Positions 1 to 7,068 of a DNA stretch of 64,000 nt are shown here, piece by piece. A program made the position numbers and the translations under genes. The stretch covers positions 124,001-188,000 of the forward strand of contig NZ_GL878509.1 in NCBI RefSeq assembly GCF_000194945.1, written 5' to 3'. A model generated the notes under the pieces. That model had not been told where the DNA came from. It ran no database searches and worked only from the letters and a program-made list of their open reading frames with translations. The stretch's first letter is position 1, and the number at the start of each line of letters is the position of its first letter. The DNA comes from Streptococcus sanguinis SK1 = NCTC 7863 (GTDB lineage Bacteria > Bacillota > Bacilli > Lactobacillales > Streptococcaceae).

Positions 1-450
1 ACTGATATTGATGACCAAAAATTATATGGACAGTTAATAATAAGAGCTAAGCTTGGAATGAAAGATAGTTTTAATAAATTATTATTACTAGTTAAAGCTC
101 AAAGAGAATATAAAGGCTATCAATTGTTATTATTAGCAATTGAATATAAATTACAGAAAAAAGAAAATAAAGAACTTACTATAGTTAATTTTATTGAAGA
201 TAATGTGCACAATGAGATCTTATTTGATGACCAGATAATCCATCCAATTGAATTTTTAGTTTTGTATGGTACAGAGTTAAAAGAAAAAAAAGAATATGAG
301 CAAGCTAGTAAATATTTATGTTTTTCAGAATACTATGATTCTTATAATTATATAAATAGTTATTTCGATTGTATAAAAATAATTGGTGATGAACAGGAAT
401 TAAATCGTCTTCAAAAAAATATATATTACATTGAGATGAGTAATTGGTAG
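1..450 (+). CDS. Unrecognised protein, 3' end only (5' end outside window)
   Basis: The reading frame is open from base 1 and runs to a TAG stop at 448-450, so the visible 149 codons are the C-terminal part of a longer gene. The ATG at 58 is in the same frame but has no convincing ribosome binding site and is probably internal. The product is rich in Lys, Glu, Tyr, Ile and Leu, looks alpha-helical, and has no membrane segment or motif I recognise. Codon use is markedly more AT-rich than in pepF next to it, which suggests acquired DNA. It could be a small accessory protein such as an immunity protein, but nothing in the sequence proves that. Confidence 0.6.
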   Translation, partial: TDIDDQKLYGQLIIRAKLGMKDSFNKLLLLVKAQREYKGYQLLLLAIEYKLQKKENKELTIVNFIEDNVHNEILFDDQIIHPIEFLVLYGTELKEKKEYEQASKYLCFSEYYDSYNYINSYFDCIKIIGDEQELNRLQKNIYYIEMSNW

Positions 451-491
451 CTAAACATACAAAAGTTAACATCTTTCTAAAAAAATATATT

Positions 492-522
492 AAAAGAATG
501 TTGATAAATCAACATTCTTTTT
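492..522 (+). terminator. Rho-independent terminator after the partial gene
   Basis: A perfect inverted repeat with arms AAAAGAATGTTGAT and ATCAACATTCTTTT and a 2-nt centre is followed by a T-run. It closes the 5' partial gene and insulates pepF. Confidence 0.85.
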
Positions 523-602
523 TATTTCAAATCAATTCTCAGAAAGACATTTTGAGGGATTTTTTGCTATACTATTTCTATATACGACAAAAGGAGTAAA
601 CT

Positions 603-2399
603 ATGGAACAAAAACATCGTTCTGAATTTCCAGAAAATGAACTCTGGGACCTAACGGCCCTTTACCAAGACCAGGAGGACTTCTTGCGGGCCATCGAAAA
701 GGCCAGAGAGGACATCCAGAAATTCGTCCGTGATTACCAAGGCAAGCTCAGCACTTTCGAAGATTTTGAGCGGGCTTTTGCTGAGCTAGAGCAGATTTAT
801 ATCCAAATCAGCCACATTGGCAACTACGGTTTTATGCCACAGACCACTGACTTTGGTGACGAGAGCTTTGCGCAGATTGCCCAAGCAGCTATGGAATTTG
901 AGACCGAGGCCAATGTCGCACTCAGCTTCTTTGACGACGCCCTAGTCGGCGCAGATGAAGCTGTCTTAGAAAAACTAGGGCAAGAGCCCCATTTGACCTC
1001 AGCCATTCGCCAAGCTAAAATCAAAAAAGCCCACTATCTGGGAGCTGATGTCGAAAAAGCCTTGACCAATCTAGGTGAGGTATTTTACAGTCCACAGGAT
1101 ATTTACACCAAGATGCGAGCTGGCGACTTTGCCATGGCTGACTTTGAAGTAGACGGCAAAGTTTACAAAAACAGCTTTGTCACCTATGAGAATTTTTACC
1201 AAAACCATGAAAATGCAGAAATCCGCGAAAAAGCTTTCCGCTCTTTCTCTGAAGGCCTTCGTCAGCACCAAAAAACTGCCGCTGCTGCCTATCTGGCTCA
1301 GGTCAAGTCTGAAAAATTACTAGCTGACATGAAGGGCTATGACTCTGTCTTTGACTACTTGCTAGCTGAGCAAGAAGTTGATCGCTCTATGTTTGACCGG
1401 CAGATTGACTTGATTATGAACGAATTTGCCCCAGTAGCTCAGAAATACCTCAAGCATGTCGCTAAGGTAAACGGACTTGAAAAAATGACCTTTGCCGACT
1501 GGAAGCTGGACTTGGACAGCGAGCTCAATCCCGAAGTCAGCATTGATGATGCTTACGATCTCGTCATGAAATCAGTCGAGCCGCTCGGACAAGAGTATTG
1601 TCAAGAAGTTGCCCGCTATAAGGAAGAACGCTGGGTCGACTTTGCGGCCAATGCTGGAAAGGATTCTGGAGGCTATGCTGCGGATCCTTATCGGGTTCAC
1701 CCTTATGTCCTCATGAGCTGGACTGGTCGCATGAGCGATGTCTATACTCTGATTCACGAAATTGGCCACTCTGGTCAGTTTATCTTCTCTGACAATCACC
1801 AAAGCTACTTCAACGCCCACATGTCCACCTACTATGTGGAAGCACCGTCTACCTTCAATGAGCTTCTGCTCAGTGATTATCTGGAGCGCCAATTTGATAA
1901 TCCTCGCCAGAAACGCTTTGCCCTGGCTCACCGTCTGACGGATACTTACTTCCACAACTTCATTACTCACTTGCTGGAAGCTGCTTTCCAACGCAAGGTC
2001 TATACTTTGATTGAAGAAGGCGGAACCTTCGGCGCAAGCAAACTCAACGCTATCATGAAAGAAGTCTTGACGGACTTCTGGGGAGATGCCGTTGAAATCG
2101 ACGACGATGCTGCCTTAACTTGGATGCGCCAAGCCCACTACTACATGGGACTCTACAGCTATACTTACTCCGCAGGCTTGGTCATCTCTACCGCTGGCTA
2201 CCTACATCTGAAAAATGACGAAAATGGTGCCCGTGACTGGCTTGAGCTGCTCAAATCTGGCGGCAGCAAGACTCCGCTTGAGTCAGCTATGATTATCGGA
2301 GCAGATATTTCGACAGACAAACCACTCCGCGACACCATCCAGTTCTTGTCAGACACAGTTGATCAGATTATTGCTTACAGCGAGGAGTTGGGGGAGTAA
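603..2399 (+). CDS. pepF: Oligoendopeptidase F (M3 metallopeptidase)
   Basis: A cytoplasmic zinc oligopeptidase that degrades peptides of moderate length, for example imported oligopeptides. The 598-aa product has the usual PepF length and the M3 zinc motif HEIGH at residues 385-389. An N-terminal helical region (about 1-190) precedes the catalytic domain, as in this family. The start is fixed by AAGGAG seven bases upstream of the ATG. It is monocistronic, with a terminator on each side. PepF is well conserved in streptococci and I see nothing irregular in this copy. Confidence 0.95.
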   Translation: MEQKHRSEFPENELWDLTALYQDQEDFLRAIEKAREDIQKFVRDYQGKLSTFEDFERAFAELEQIYIQISHIGNYGFMPQTTDFGDESFAQIAQAAMEFETEANVALSFFDDALVGADEAVLEKLGQEPHLTSAIRQAKIKKAHYLGADVEKALTNLGEVFYSPQDIYTKMRAGDFAMADFEVDGKVYKNSFVTYENFYQNHENAEIREKAFRSFSEGLRQHQKTAAAAYLAQVKSEKLLADMKGYDSVFDYLLAEQEVDRSMFDRQIDLIMNEFAPVAQKYLKHVAKVNGLEKMTFADWKLDLDSELNPEVSIDDAYDLVMKSVEPLGQEYCQEVARYKEERWVDFAANAGKDSGGYAADPYRVHPYVLMSWTGRMSDVYTLIHEIGHSGQFIFSDNHQSYFNAHMSTYYVEAPSTFNELLLSDYLERQFDNPRQKRFALAHRLTDTYFHNFITHLLEAAFQRKVYTLIEEGGTFGASKLNAIMKEVLTDFWGDAVEIDDDAALTWMRQAHYYMGLYSYTYSAGLVISTAGYLHLKNDENGARDWLELLKSGGSKTPLESAMIIGADISTDKPLRDTIQFLSDTVDQIIAYSEELGE

Positions 2400-2408
2400 G
2401 GAATAAAC

Positions 2409-2445
2409 AAAATCAGCTTGAAGCAAATCTTCAAGCTGATTTTTA
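2409..2445 (+). terminator. Terminator after pepF
   Basis: Arms AAATCAGCTTGAAG and CTTCAAGCTGATTT surround a 4-5 nt loop, followed by T's. The A-run on the other side lets it also serve the convergent gene at 2452. Confidence 0.85.
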
Positions 2446-2451
2446 AATAGT

Positions 2452-2862
2452 TTAATAAAAATAAAGCGACCCAAAAAAGCGGAGATAAAGTAAAATATAG
2501 GCACTAAAACAAGCGATAAATATAAGCCATCTTGTCCAGTACTGTGATTTAGTATAATTCTTCATTCGCAACAGCCCGATGAAAAACCAGATTAGACTCC
2601 AAAACACTAGGCCTAATATCTGAGGGGCAAAATACGAAATTAAAAGCAAAACAGGGATCAAGAAAGCTAATACTAGTATGATTCTTTTTTGCGTTATCTG
2701 CTCTCTAGGAATCATCCAGCCTACAAAAAAACAAAAAACCGCTGGAGCAACAAATGGTGTAAAAATCATAAAGATAAATAAAATATATTTTAAAAACTCA
2801 ATAATAATCATCACCACATTCCCATCGTGTTTTAAATAACCTAGATCTCTAGCGCGACCCAT
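2452..2862 (-). CDS. Small integral membrane protein of unknown function
   Basis: The 136-aa product is dominated by four hydrophobic stretches: about residues 19-50, 57-73, 80-100 and 110-130. It is therefore almost certainly a polytopic membrane protein, with a Phe/Ile/Leu-rich composition. Two starts are possible: the ATG at 2862, preceded at long range by AGAGG, or an ATG at 2811 that begins directly at the first membrane helix (MIIIEFLKY). I cannot name a family. It is convergent with pepF and shares its terminator region. Confidence 0.6.
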   Translation of the reverse strand: MGRARDLGYLKHDGNVVMIIIEFLKYILFIFMIFTPFVAPAVFCFFVGWMIPREQITQKRIILVLAFLIPVLLLISYFAPQILGLVFWSLIWFFIGLLRMKNYTKSQYWTRWLIFIACFSAYILLYLRFFGSLYFY

Positions 2863-2952
2863 TGGAAAAAAATTTACCTCTACTTATTATACCTTAAAAT
2901 ATGCATTTTCAAACAAAAATTTTAAATTGACTCATTATTGTTATAATCGAAA

Positions 2953-2985
2953 TAAAAAAGACTGCTCCAAACAAGAGCAATCTCA
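2953..2985 (-). terminator. Terminator after trxA
   Basis: Read on the minus strand, AGATTGCTC and GAGCAGTCT pair around a 7-nt loop and are followed by TTTTTT. Confidence 0.75.
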
Positions 2986-3019
2986 TTTTAAAACAGGCCT
3001 ATATAACCATAATCTTACT

Positions 3020-3334
3020 TTATCCCAACTCCGCCACAATGGCTTTAATCTGCTGGGCAGTATGAACGCCCGCTACCTGCTTGACGACTTGACCGTCTTT
3101 TTTAAAGAGCAAGGTCGGGATAGACATGATGCCAAAAGCGCGTGCTGTAGCTGGATTTTCGTCCACATCCATCTTAACAATCTTGAGCTCATCTTCGGAA
3201 AGTTCCTCTGAGAGCTTGTCAAGGATTGGCCCCTGCATCCGACAAGGTCCGCACCAAGTGGCCCAAAAGTCAATGAGCACTAATCCATCTTTTGTTTCTT
3301 GCTCAAATGTTGCATCTGTGATTGCTTTTACCAT
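3020..3334 (-). CDS. trxA: Thioredoxin
   Basis: A small cytoplasmic dithiol-disulfide oxidoreductase that donates electrons to ribonucleotide reductase and to oxidised proteins. The 104-aa product shows the hallmark active site WCGPC (Cys28 and Cys31), the preceding DFWATW strand and the cis-proline segment SIPT. Length is typical of the family. The start has an AAGGAG-type site just upstream. It is followed by its own terminator and lies 18 nt downstream of the DUF4649 gene, so the two may be cotranscribed. Confidence 0.96.
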   Translation of the reverse strand: MVKAITDATFEQETKDGLVLIDFWATWCGPCRMQGPILDKLSEELSEDELKIVKMDVDENPATARAFGIMSIPTLLFKKDGQVVKQVAGVHTAQQIKAIVAELG

Positions 3335-3352
3335 TATTTTTCTCCTTTATTC

Positions 3353-3574
3353 TTAGTCAAACTTTGTCAAATCCTGCTTCATCAGGAAAAAGAAGACATC
3401 TCCATAAGTGCCCTGGTAGTTCAAATCATGACCTTTATAAGTCAGTTTTTTAACTGGGTAATAATCTGCCACTCCAATCAAGCAGGCTTGCTGGGATTGC
3501 TCAAACTCCTGATAAGACTCAAAGGTCATCTTCCGCTCCTGCTTGACAGCATCCAAATATGTGATTTCAATCAT
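3353..3574 (-). CDS. DUF4649 family protein
   Basis: A 73-aa soluble protein that I recognise as the streptococcal DUF4649 family; its function is unknown. It has no signal peptide or membrane segment. It lies directly upstream of trxA in the same orientation with 18 nt between them, so cotranscription is likely. The start has the ribosome binding site AAAGGAGAAG. Confidence 0.7.
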   Translation of the reverse strand: MIEITYLDAVKQERKMTFESYQEFEQSQQACLIGVADYYPVKKLTYKGHDLNYQGTYGDVFFFLMKQDLTKFD

Positions 3575-3762
3575 AACTTCTCCTTTTCAAAACTACTCTT
3601 GTAATTTTTATTTTATGATTATATTGTAATCTCTTTTGTTACATCTGTCAAATAAAACGACTTGGAGAAATCAATTCACTTTTTAAGCCACTCACTGATT
3701 GCCTGACAAACAAAAAAGCCTCCCATCGGAAGACTTTCCCATATAAATAAGAAAAAGCAGGC

Positions 3763-4176
3763 TCAATGCCCCTTGTGCTTTTCCAATCGTTTTTGCTGTT
3801 TGAGTTCGAATTTCCTTTGCTTAGCCAGTTCTTTCTGCTGCTTACGCTTGACTCGAGCGATTTTCTTTTGCTCTTCAAATTGCAGCTTCAGCGCTTCCTG
3901 AGACTTTGAAGAACGTGAAGCCAGCTGCTCTTTTTTAGCCTGTCTCTGCAAGCGTTTGGGACTGATGGACTTAGCCTTCTCCTTTACCCTGATGCTAGGA
4001 CTAAATTGCAACCGATGATAATAACGGTTTAGAAAATCCAACAATTCCCGCGTGCTAGGCTCTGCACCAAAGGTGACTCGGCAAACTCTATAAGATTGAG
4101 CATGTTCCTGCTCGAAAAGACCGTGCCAAAATCCCTCTTCAAAGTAAACTGTCAGCGTCATTGAAATCTTATCCAT
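3763..4176 (-). CDS. yjdF: YjdF family protein (DUF2992)
   Basis: The 137-aa product begins with a short beta-rich domain (MTLTVYFEEGFWHGLFEQ..., about residues 6-60) and ends in a long Lys/Arg/Gln/Glu-rich helical tail (about 65-137), the signature of YjdF/DUF2992. The molecular function is unknown. In Bacillus and relatives the gene is controlled by the yjdF-motif RNA, which binds azaaromatic compounds, and a matching leader is present here (4177-4291). A near-perfect Shine-Dalgarno, AAAGGAGG, precedes the ATG. It has its own promoter, so it is probably monocistronic. Confidence 0.8.
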   Translation of the reverse strand: MDKISMTLTVYFEEGFWHGLFEQEHAQSYRVCRVTFGAEPSTRELLDFLNRYYHRLQFSPSIRVKEKAKSISPKRLQRQAKKEQLASRSSKSQEALKLQFEEQKKIARVKRKQQKELAKQRKFELKQQKRLEKHKGH

Positions 4177-4291
4177 GACAGCACCTCCTTTAAAAAATCC
4201 CTAAGAATGGACAACCAAGGAGGAAGGTTACTGACAAAAAATCGATTTTTTGCGTCTGGACTACCAACCAGAACTGTGTTTTTATCTTAGT
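4177..4291 (-). ncRNA. Candidate yjdF-motif (azaaromatic) riboswitch
   Basis: The leader of the yjdF homologue runs from a predicted start site near 4291 to the ATG. It contains a stem TCTGG/CCAGA (read on the minus strand) enclosing TTGGTAGT, and a self-complementary AAAAAATCGATTTTTT element (4236-4251). The sequence CCTCCTT (minus strand, 4217-4223) is perfectly complementary to AAGGAGG of the Shine-Dalgarno (4184-4190). That allows ligand-dependent hiding of the ribosome binding site. The family assignment rests on gene context and partial motif recall; no covariance model was run. Confidence 0.65.
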
Positions 4292-4297
4292 AGCTAC

Positions 4298-4326
4298 AGT
4301 CTAGCAATATTTTCTAAAAAATTCAA
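4298..4326 (-). promoter_or_regulatory. Promoter of yjdF leader
   Basis: On the minus strand, TTGAAT (4321-4326), a 17-bp spacer and TAGACT (4298-4303). The start site would fall near 4291, giving a leader of about 115 nt. Confidence 0.55.
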
Positions 4327-4409
4327 GGCTATCTGAATCTCGCTTAGATAAATGAATTGGATTTTCTTGTATGAGATCCAGAAAAATCAAAAACAAGAAA
4401 TCTCTCTTC

Positions 4410-4438
4410 TTGTAAAATACATTCATTTCCGATATAAT
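4410..4438 (+). promoter_or_regulatory. Promoter of the alpha/beta hydrolase gene
   Basis: TTGTAA (4410-4415), a 17-bp spacer and TATAAT (4433-4438), placed 27 bp before the ATG. Confidence 0.7.
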
Positions 4439-4464
4439 ACTACAAATACTGAAAGGAGAGAACT

Positions 4465-5391
4465 ATGAAGTATATTTGGGCTTTTTTAGCAGCCTTGAGC
4501 TTAGCTGGACTGGTTCTTTTCTTCTGGCACTCCCAAACCAAATCAAATCCTACTCCTCCTAAGCCAGAAACCACACAGACAGCTTCTAGCGAGAAAATGG
4601 ACAATCAACCGACTCCGACAGAAGACATCGTGTCTGAAGAATACAGCGTTTCATACGATGACAAGCAGCTCTACGGAAAGATTACTGCTCCTTCTGACTA
4701 CAAGAGTAAAAAATTGCCGACTATTGTTATCGCACATGGATTGAACAACACCCTTGAGCAATATGAAATGTACAGCCAGCTGTTGGCAAAGCAAGGTTAT
4801 CTGGTTTACAGCTTTGATTTCTACGGCGGCAGCCGTCAGTCGAAGAGCGGTGGACAAGATATGCTGAATATGTCGGTCAAGACCGAACTCACAGACTTGA
4901 CTCAAGTCATGGAAAAGCTTCGTTCCGAGGCCTTTGTAGATAAAAGCAAAATGAGCTTATTCGGTGCCAGTCAAGGCGGTGTCGTTGCCAGTCTCTATGC
5001 TGCTGCTTATCCGGACCGCGTGCACAAACTCCTGCTCATCTTTCCAGCTTTCGTTCTTTTCGATGATGCCAAAGAGACCTATCGTGAGCTAGGGAGTCCT
5101 GACTTCGACCAACTTCCTGATAGCTTGACACACCACAATGCTACTCTGGGCAAGATTTATCTAATTGATGCCTTAGACATTGACATCCAAGCAGAACAGA
5201 CCAAAATCACAGCTCCGACCCTCATTATCCATGGTACCGATGATGCAGTCGTGCCCTACCAGTATGCTGTTCAAGCGAGTCAGACCATTCCAAATGCAAA
5301 GCTGGTCACTGTAGAAGGCGGGGAGCATCGTATTGACGAAAGATTTGCTATCACTGCCGCTCCTGCCATCCAAAAATTCTTGAAAGAGTAA
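4465..5391 (+). CDS. Membrane-anchored or secreted alpha/beta hydrolase
   Basis: The 308-aa product has an N-terminal hydrophobic segment (residues 4-20). It lacks a lipobox, so this is a signal anchor or signal peptide, and the following Pro/Thr/Ser-rich linker points to an extracytoplasmic enzyme. The alpha/beta hydrolase core follows, with the nucleophile elbow GASQG (Ser169), an acid at Asp259 or Asp260 in HGTDD, and His288 in GGEH. Streptococcal relatives are annotated as dienelactone-hydrolase-like or esterase proteins; the substrate is unknown. The start is fixed by GAAAGGAG. It has its own promoter and terminator. Confidence 0.8.
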   Translation: MKYIWAFLAALSLAGLVLFFWHSQTKSNPTPPKPETTQTASSEKMDNQPTPTEDIVSEEYSVSYDDKQLYGKITAPSDYKSKKLPTIVIAHGLNNTLEQYEMYSQLLAKQGYLVYSFDFYGGSRQSKSGGQDMLNMSVKTELTDLTQVMEKLRSEAFVDKSKMSLFGASQGGVVASLYAAAYPDRVHKLLLIFPAFVLFDDAKETYRELGSPDFDQLPDSLTHHNATLGKIYLIDALDIDIQAEQTKITAPTLIIHGTDDAVVPYQYAVQASQTIPNAKLVTVEGGEHRIDERFAITAAPAIQKFLKE

Positions 5392-5403
5392 AGTCGCTGA
5401 TAG

Positions 5404-5443
5404 AAAAAGTTCTTCTAAAGAAATAGAAGGACCTTTTATTTGG
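5404..5443 (+). terminator. Probable terminator after the hydrolase gene
   Basis: The imperfect stem AAAGTTCTTCT...AGAAGGACCTTT contains one bulge and is followed by TTATTT. Between this and the rpsO terminator (5444-5645) I see no gene. That stretch holds only a second hairpin at 5576-5600 (AAACTACTC/GAGTAGTTT), T-rich on its minus-strand side. Confidence 0.5.
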
Positions 5444-5645
5444 AAAAATTAGAAGAATTAGACTTAGAAATGATATTTGAATATCTTAAAACGAACTAAG
5501 AGGAAAGACGAATAATCGTACTCCAAAACCCTGAAAACTGATTTGAGATTAGGTTACAATCCTAGTGAAAAAGAAAAACTACTCTTTAGTGGAGTAGTTT
5601 CAACTTTGTGTATTCAATTGAACATGGCCTAAGCGAGTCAATAAA

Positions 5646-5676
5646 ACAAAAAAAGCCCCCTGAAGTCAGAGAGCCA
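5646..5676 (-). terminator. Terminator of the rpsO transcript
   Basis: Read on the minus strand, GGCTCTCTGA pairs with TCAGGGGGC through several G-U pairs and is followed by TTTTTTTG. It lies 217 nt downstream of the rpsO stop, so the mRNA has an unusually long 3' region that contains two further elements. Confidence 0.7.
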
Positions 5677-5680
5677 TTTT

Positions 5681-5792
5681 GAGCTCGGGCTAAAATCCTA
5701 GCAAAAAAGATGAAACTCCTTGTGTTCATCGAACACGGTGTCGTTTCCTTATTTTCATACGGATTTTTGACGCCCTTAGCATCATGATTCTT
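5681..5792 (-). repeat. Structured dispersed repeat, copy 1 (rpsO 3' region)
   Basis: A sequence of about 112 bp that recurs at 51712-51821 after rpsG. Both copies share the ends (minus strand: AAGAAT..., CTAAGGGCGT, then TGAAAAT.AGGAA, and at the far end TTTTAGCCCGAG). Between these lies a two-part stem-loop. In this copy the outer stem is GAAAC/GTTTC and the inner stem is GTGTTC/GAACAC. In the other copy the pairs have different bases but the same positions. It sits directly upstream of the rpsO terminator. I cannot assign it to BOX, RUP or SPRITE. Confidence 0.7.
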
Positions 5793-5892
5793 GCTAGATA
5801 AAACGTTTATAAACTAGGCGACGAGGCGAAGATTGTACTAATGGTACATCGAGGCGAAGTCAACGAAGTATGGAAACGTTTTAGACGCAAGA
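5789..5892. repeat. Element with terminal inverted repeats abutting the rpsO stop codon
   Basis: The two ends form imperfect inverted repeats of about 25 bp. They include TCTTGC/GCAAGA and a perfect AAAACGTTT/AAACGTTTT pair (5800-5808 and 5874-5882). The middle contains two related GAGGCGAAG segments around a GTAC...GTAC core. In the rpsG copy of the structured repeat this insert is absent and the repeat touches the stop codon. That fits a small insertion (MITE-like) after rpsO. No coding capacity is visible. Confidence 0.55.
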
Positions 5893-6162
5893 TTAACGAC
5901 GAAGTCCAAGAGAGTTGATCAACTCACGATAACGGTTAACGTCGTTCTTACGAAGGTAAGCCAAGAGGTTACGACGGCGACCGATTTTCTTCATCAAACC
6001 ACGGTAAGTAGCGTGGTCTTTTTTGTGTTGTTTGATGTGGTCGTTGAGGTGGTTGATTTCCCAAGTAAGGACAGCAACTTGTACCTCTACTGAACCAGTG
6101 TCACCTTCGTGACGTGCGTATTGTGCAATGATTTCATTTTTTTTCTCTTTTGAGATTGCCAT
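5893..6162 (-). CDS. rpsO: 30S ribosomal protein S15
   Basis: An 89-aa primary 16S rRNA-binding protein of the small-subunit platform. The sequence [24 protein letters not shown]...[32 protein letters not shown] is unmistakable S15. I place the start at 6162 rather than at the upstream in-frame ATG (6222), because AAAGGAG precedes 6162 and the family length is 88-90 aa. The gene is monocistronic. The 3' region carries two unusual repeats before its terminator. Confidence 0.97.
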   Translation of the reverse strand: MAISKEKKNEIIAQYARHEGDTGSVEVQVAVLTWEINHLNDHIKQHKKDHATYRGLMKKIGRRRNLLAYLRKNDVNRYRELINSLGLRR

Positions 6163-6240
6163 GATATACTCCTTTTCTTTACGCTTCATCCGAGTGGCAG
6201 GTTTGGCATGGCCTGCAACCAAGAAGAAGTTATTTGTCTT
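6163..6240 (-). promoter_or_regulatory. rpsO leader with a hairpin
   Basis: Read on the minus strand, GCAGG and CCTGC (6212-6216 and 6197-6201) can pair upstream of the ribosome binding site, followed by CTCGGATG. S15 represses its own mRNA through structured leaders in several bacteria, so this could be such a site. I cannot match it to a specific class. Confidence 0.3.
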
Positions 6241-6328
6241 TTAGACATTCTTATTCTACCAAGAAGGGCTACCTTTGTCAAATGATTCTGTTTCAACTCT
6301 TTTGTATGAGGAATTCAGGCTCTTTCAT

Positions 6329-7057
6329 TTACAATTCAACGCCGAAGATTTCTAAAGAAAGCATTTCTACCTCGGTCAGCCTCCGCCATTCTCCAAGAGC
6401 CAATGCAGGATCCGACTGTAGGGGTCCCATCGTGAGGCGCTGCAGATCCGTGACTTCTTTTCCGCAGGCAGCCACCATGCGCTTGACCTGGTGGAACTTG
6501 CCCTCAGCTAAGGTAATTTCTACGAGAGAAGTCTCTTTTGCTTCATCTAGCTCTAAAATCTTGAGCTGAGCTGGCTGACAGGTGAAATCTTTCAGCTCTA
6601 TTCCTGCAGCAAAGCGCTCCTCATCTGTTTGGTTCATCAGGCCTGCCACTTGAGCTCGGTAGATTTTTTCTACGTGCTTTTTGGGTGACAGCATGGCATG
6701 GGCTAGCTTGCCATTATTGGTCAGAAGGAGCAGGCCGTGGGTATCAATATCCAAGCGGCCGACAGGAAAAACTTCTTTCTGACGGGCAGTCTCGTCTAGC
6801 AAGTCCAGAACTGTCTTATGACGGTCATCCTCTGTCGCCGAAATGACTCCCTGCGGCTTGTTGAGAAGGTAGTAAACGAATTTTTCATAGGTCAACCTTT
6901 GGCCAGAAACGACAATCTCATCTGCTGTCTCATCAATCTGGGTCTTAGGTGATTTCTCTACTCTGCCATTGACCAAAACCAGCCCTTTCTTTAGAAGCTG
7001 CTTGACCTGAGCGCGTGAGCCCAGACCATTTTCTGCTAAAAATTTATCCAGACGCAT
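6329..7057 (-). CDS. rsuA: 16S rRNA pseudouridine synthase, RsuA family
   Basis: Converts a uridine of 16S rRNA (U516 in E. coli numbering) to pseudouridine. The 242-aa product begins with an S4 RNA-binding domain (residues 1-50, MRLDKFLAENGLGSR). It continues with the synthase domain containing the catalytic motif GRLDIDTHGLLLL (Asp103). The start has AGGAGG ten bases upstream. It follows the MFS gene by 11 nt and is probably cotranscribed with it. Confidence 0.9.
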   Translation of the reverse strand: MRLDKFLAENGLGSRAQVKQLLKKGLVLVNGRVEKSPKTQIDETADEIVVSGQRLTYEKFVYYLLNKPQGVISATEDDRHKTVLDLLDETARQKEVFPVGRLDIDTHGLLLLTNNGKLAHAMLSPKKHVEKIYRAQVAGLMNQTDEERFAAGIELKDFTCQPAQLKILELDEAKETSLVEITLAEGKFHQVKRMVAACGKEVTDLQRLTMGPLQSDPALALGEWRRLTEVEMLSLEIFGVEL

Positions 7058-7068
7058 CGTATAACCTC

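Noticed and set aside
5893-6222. A longer rpsO start at 6222
   Set aside because: S15 proteins are about 89 aa and the AAGGAG site stands before 6162; the upstream part belongs to the leader.
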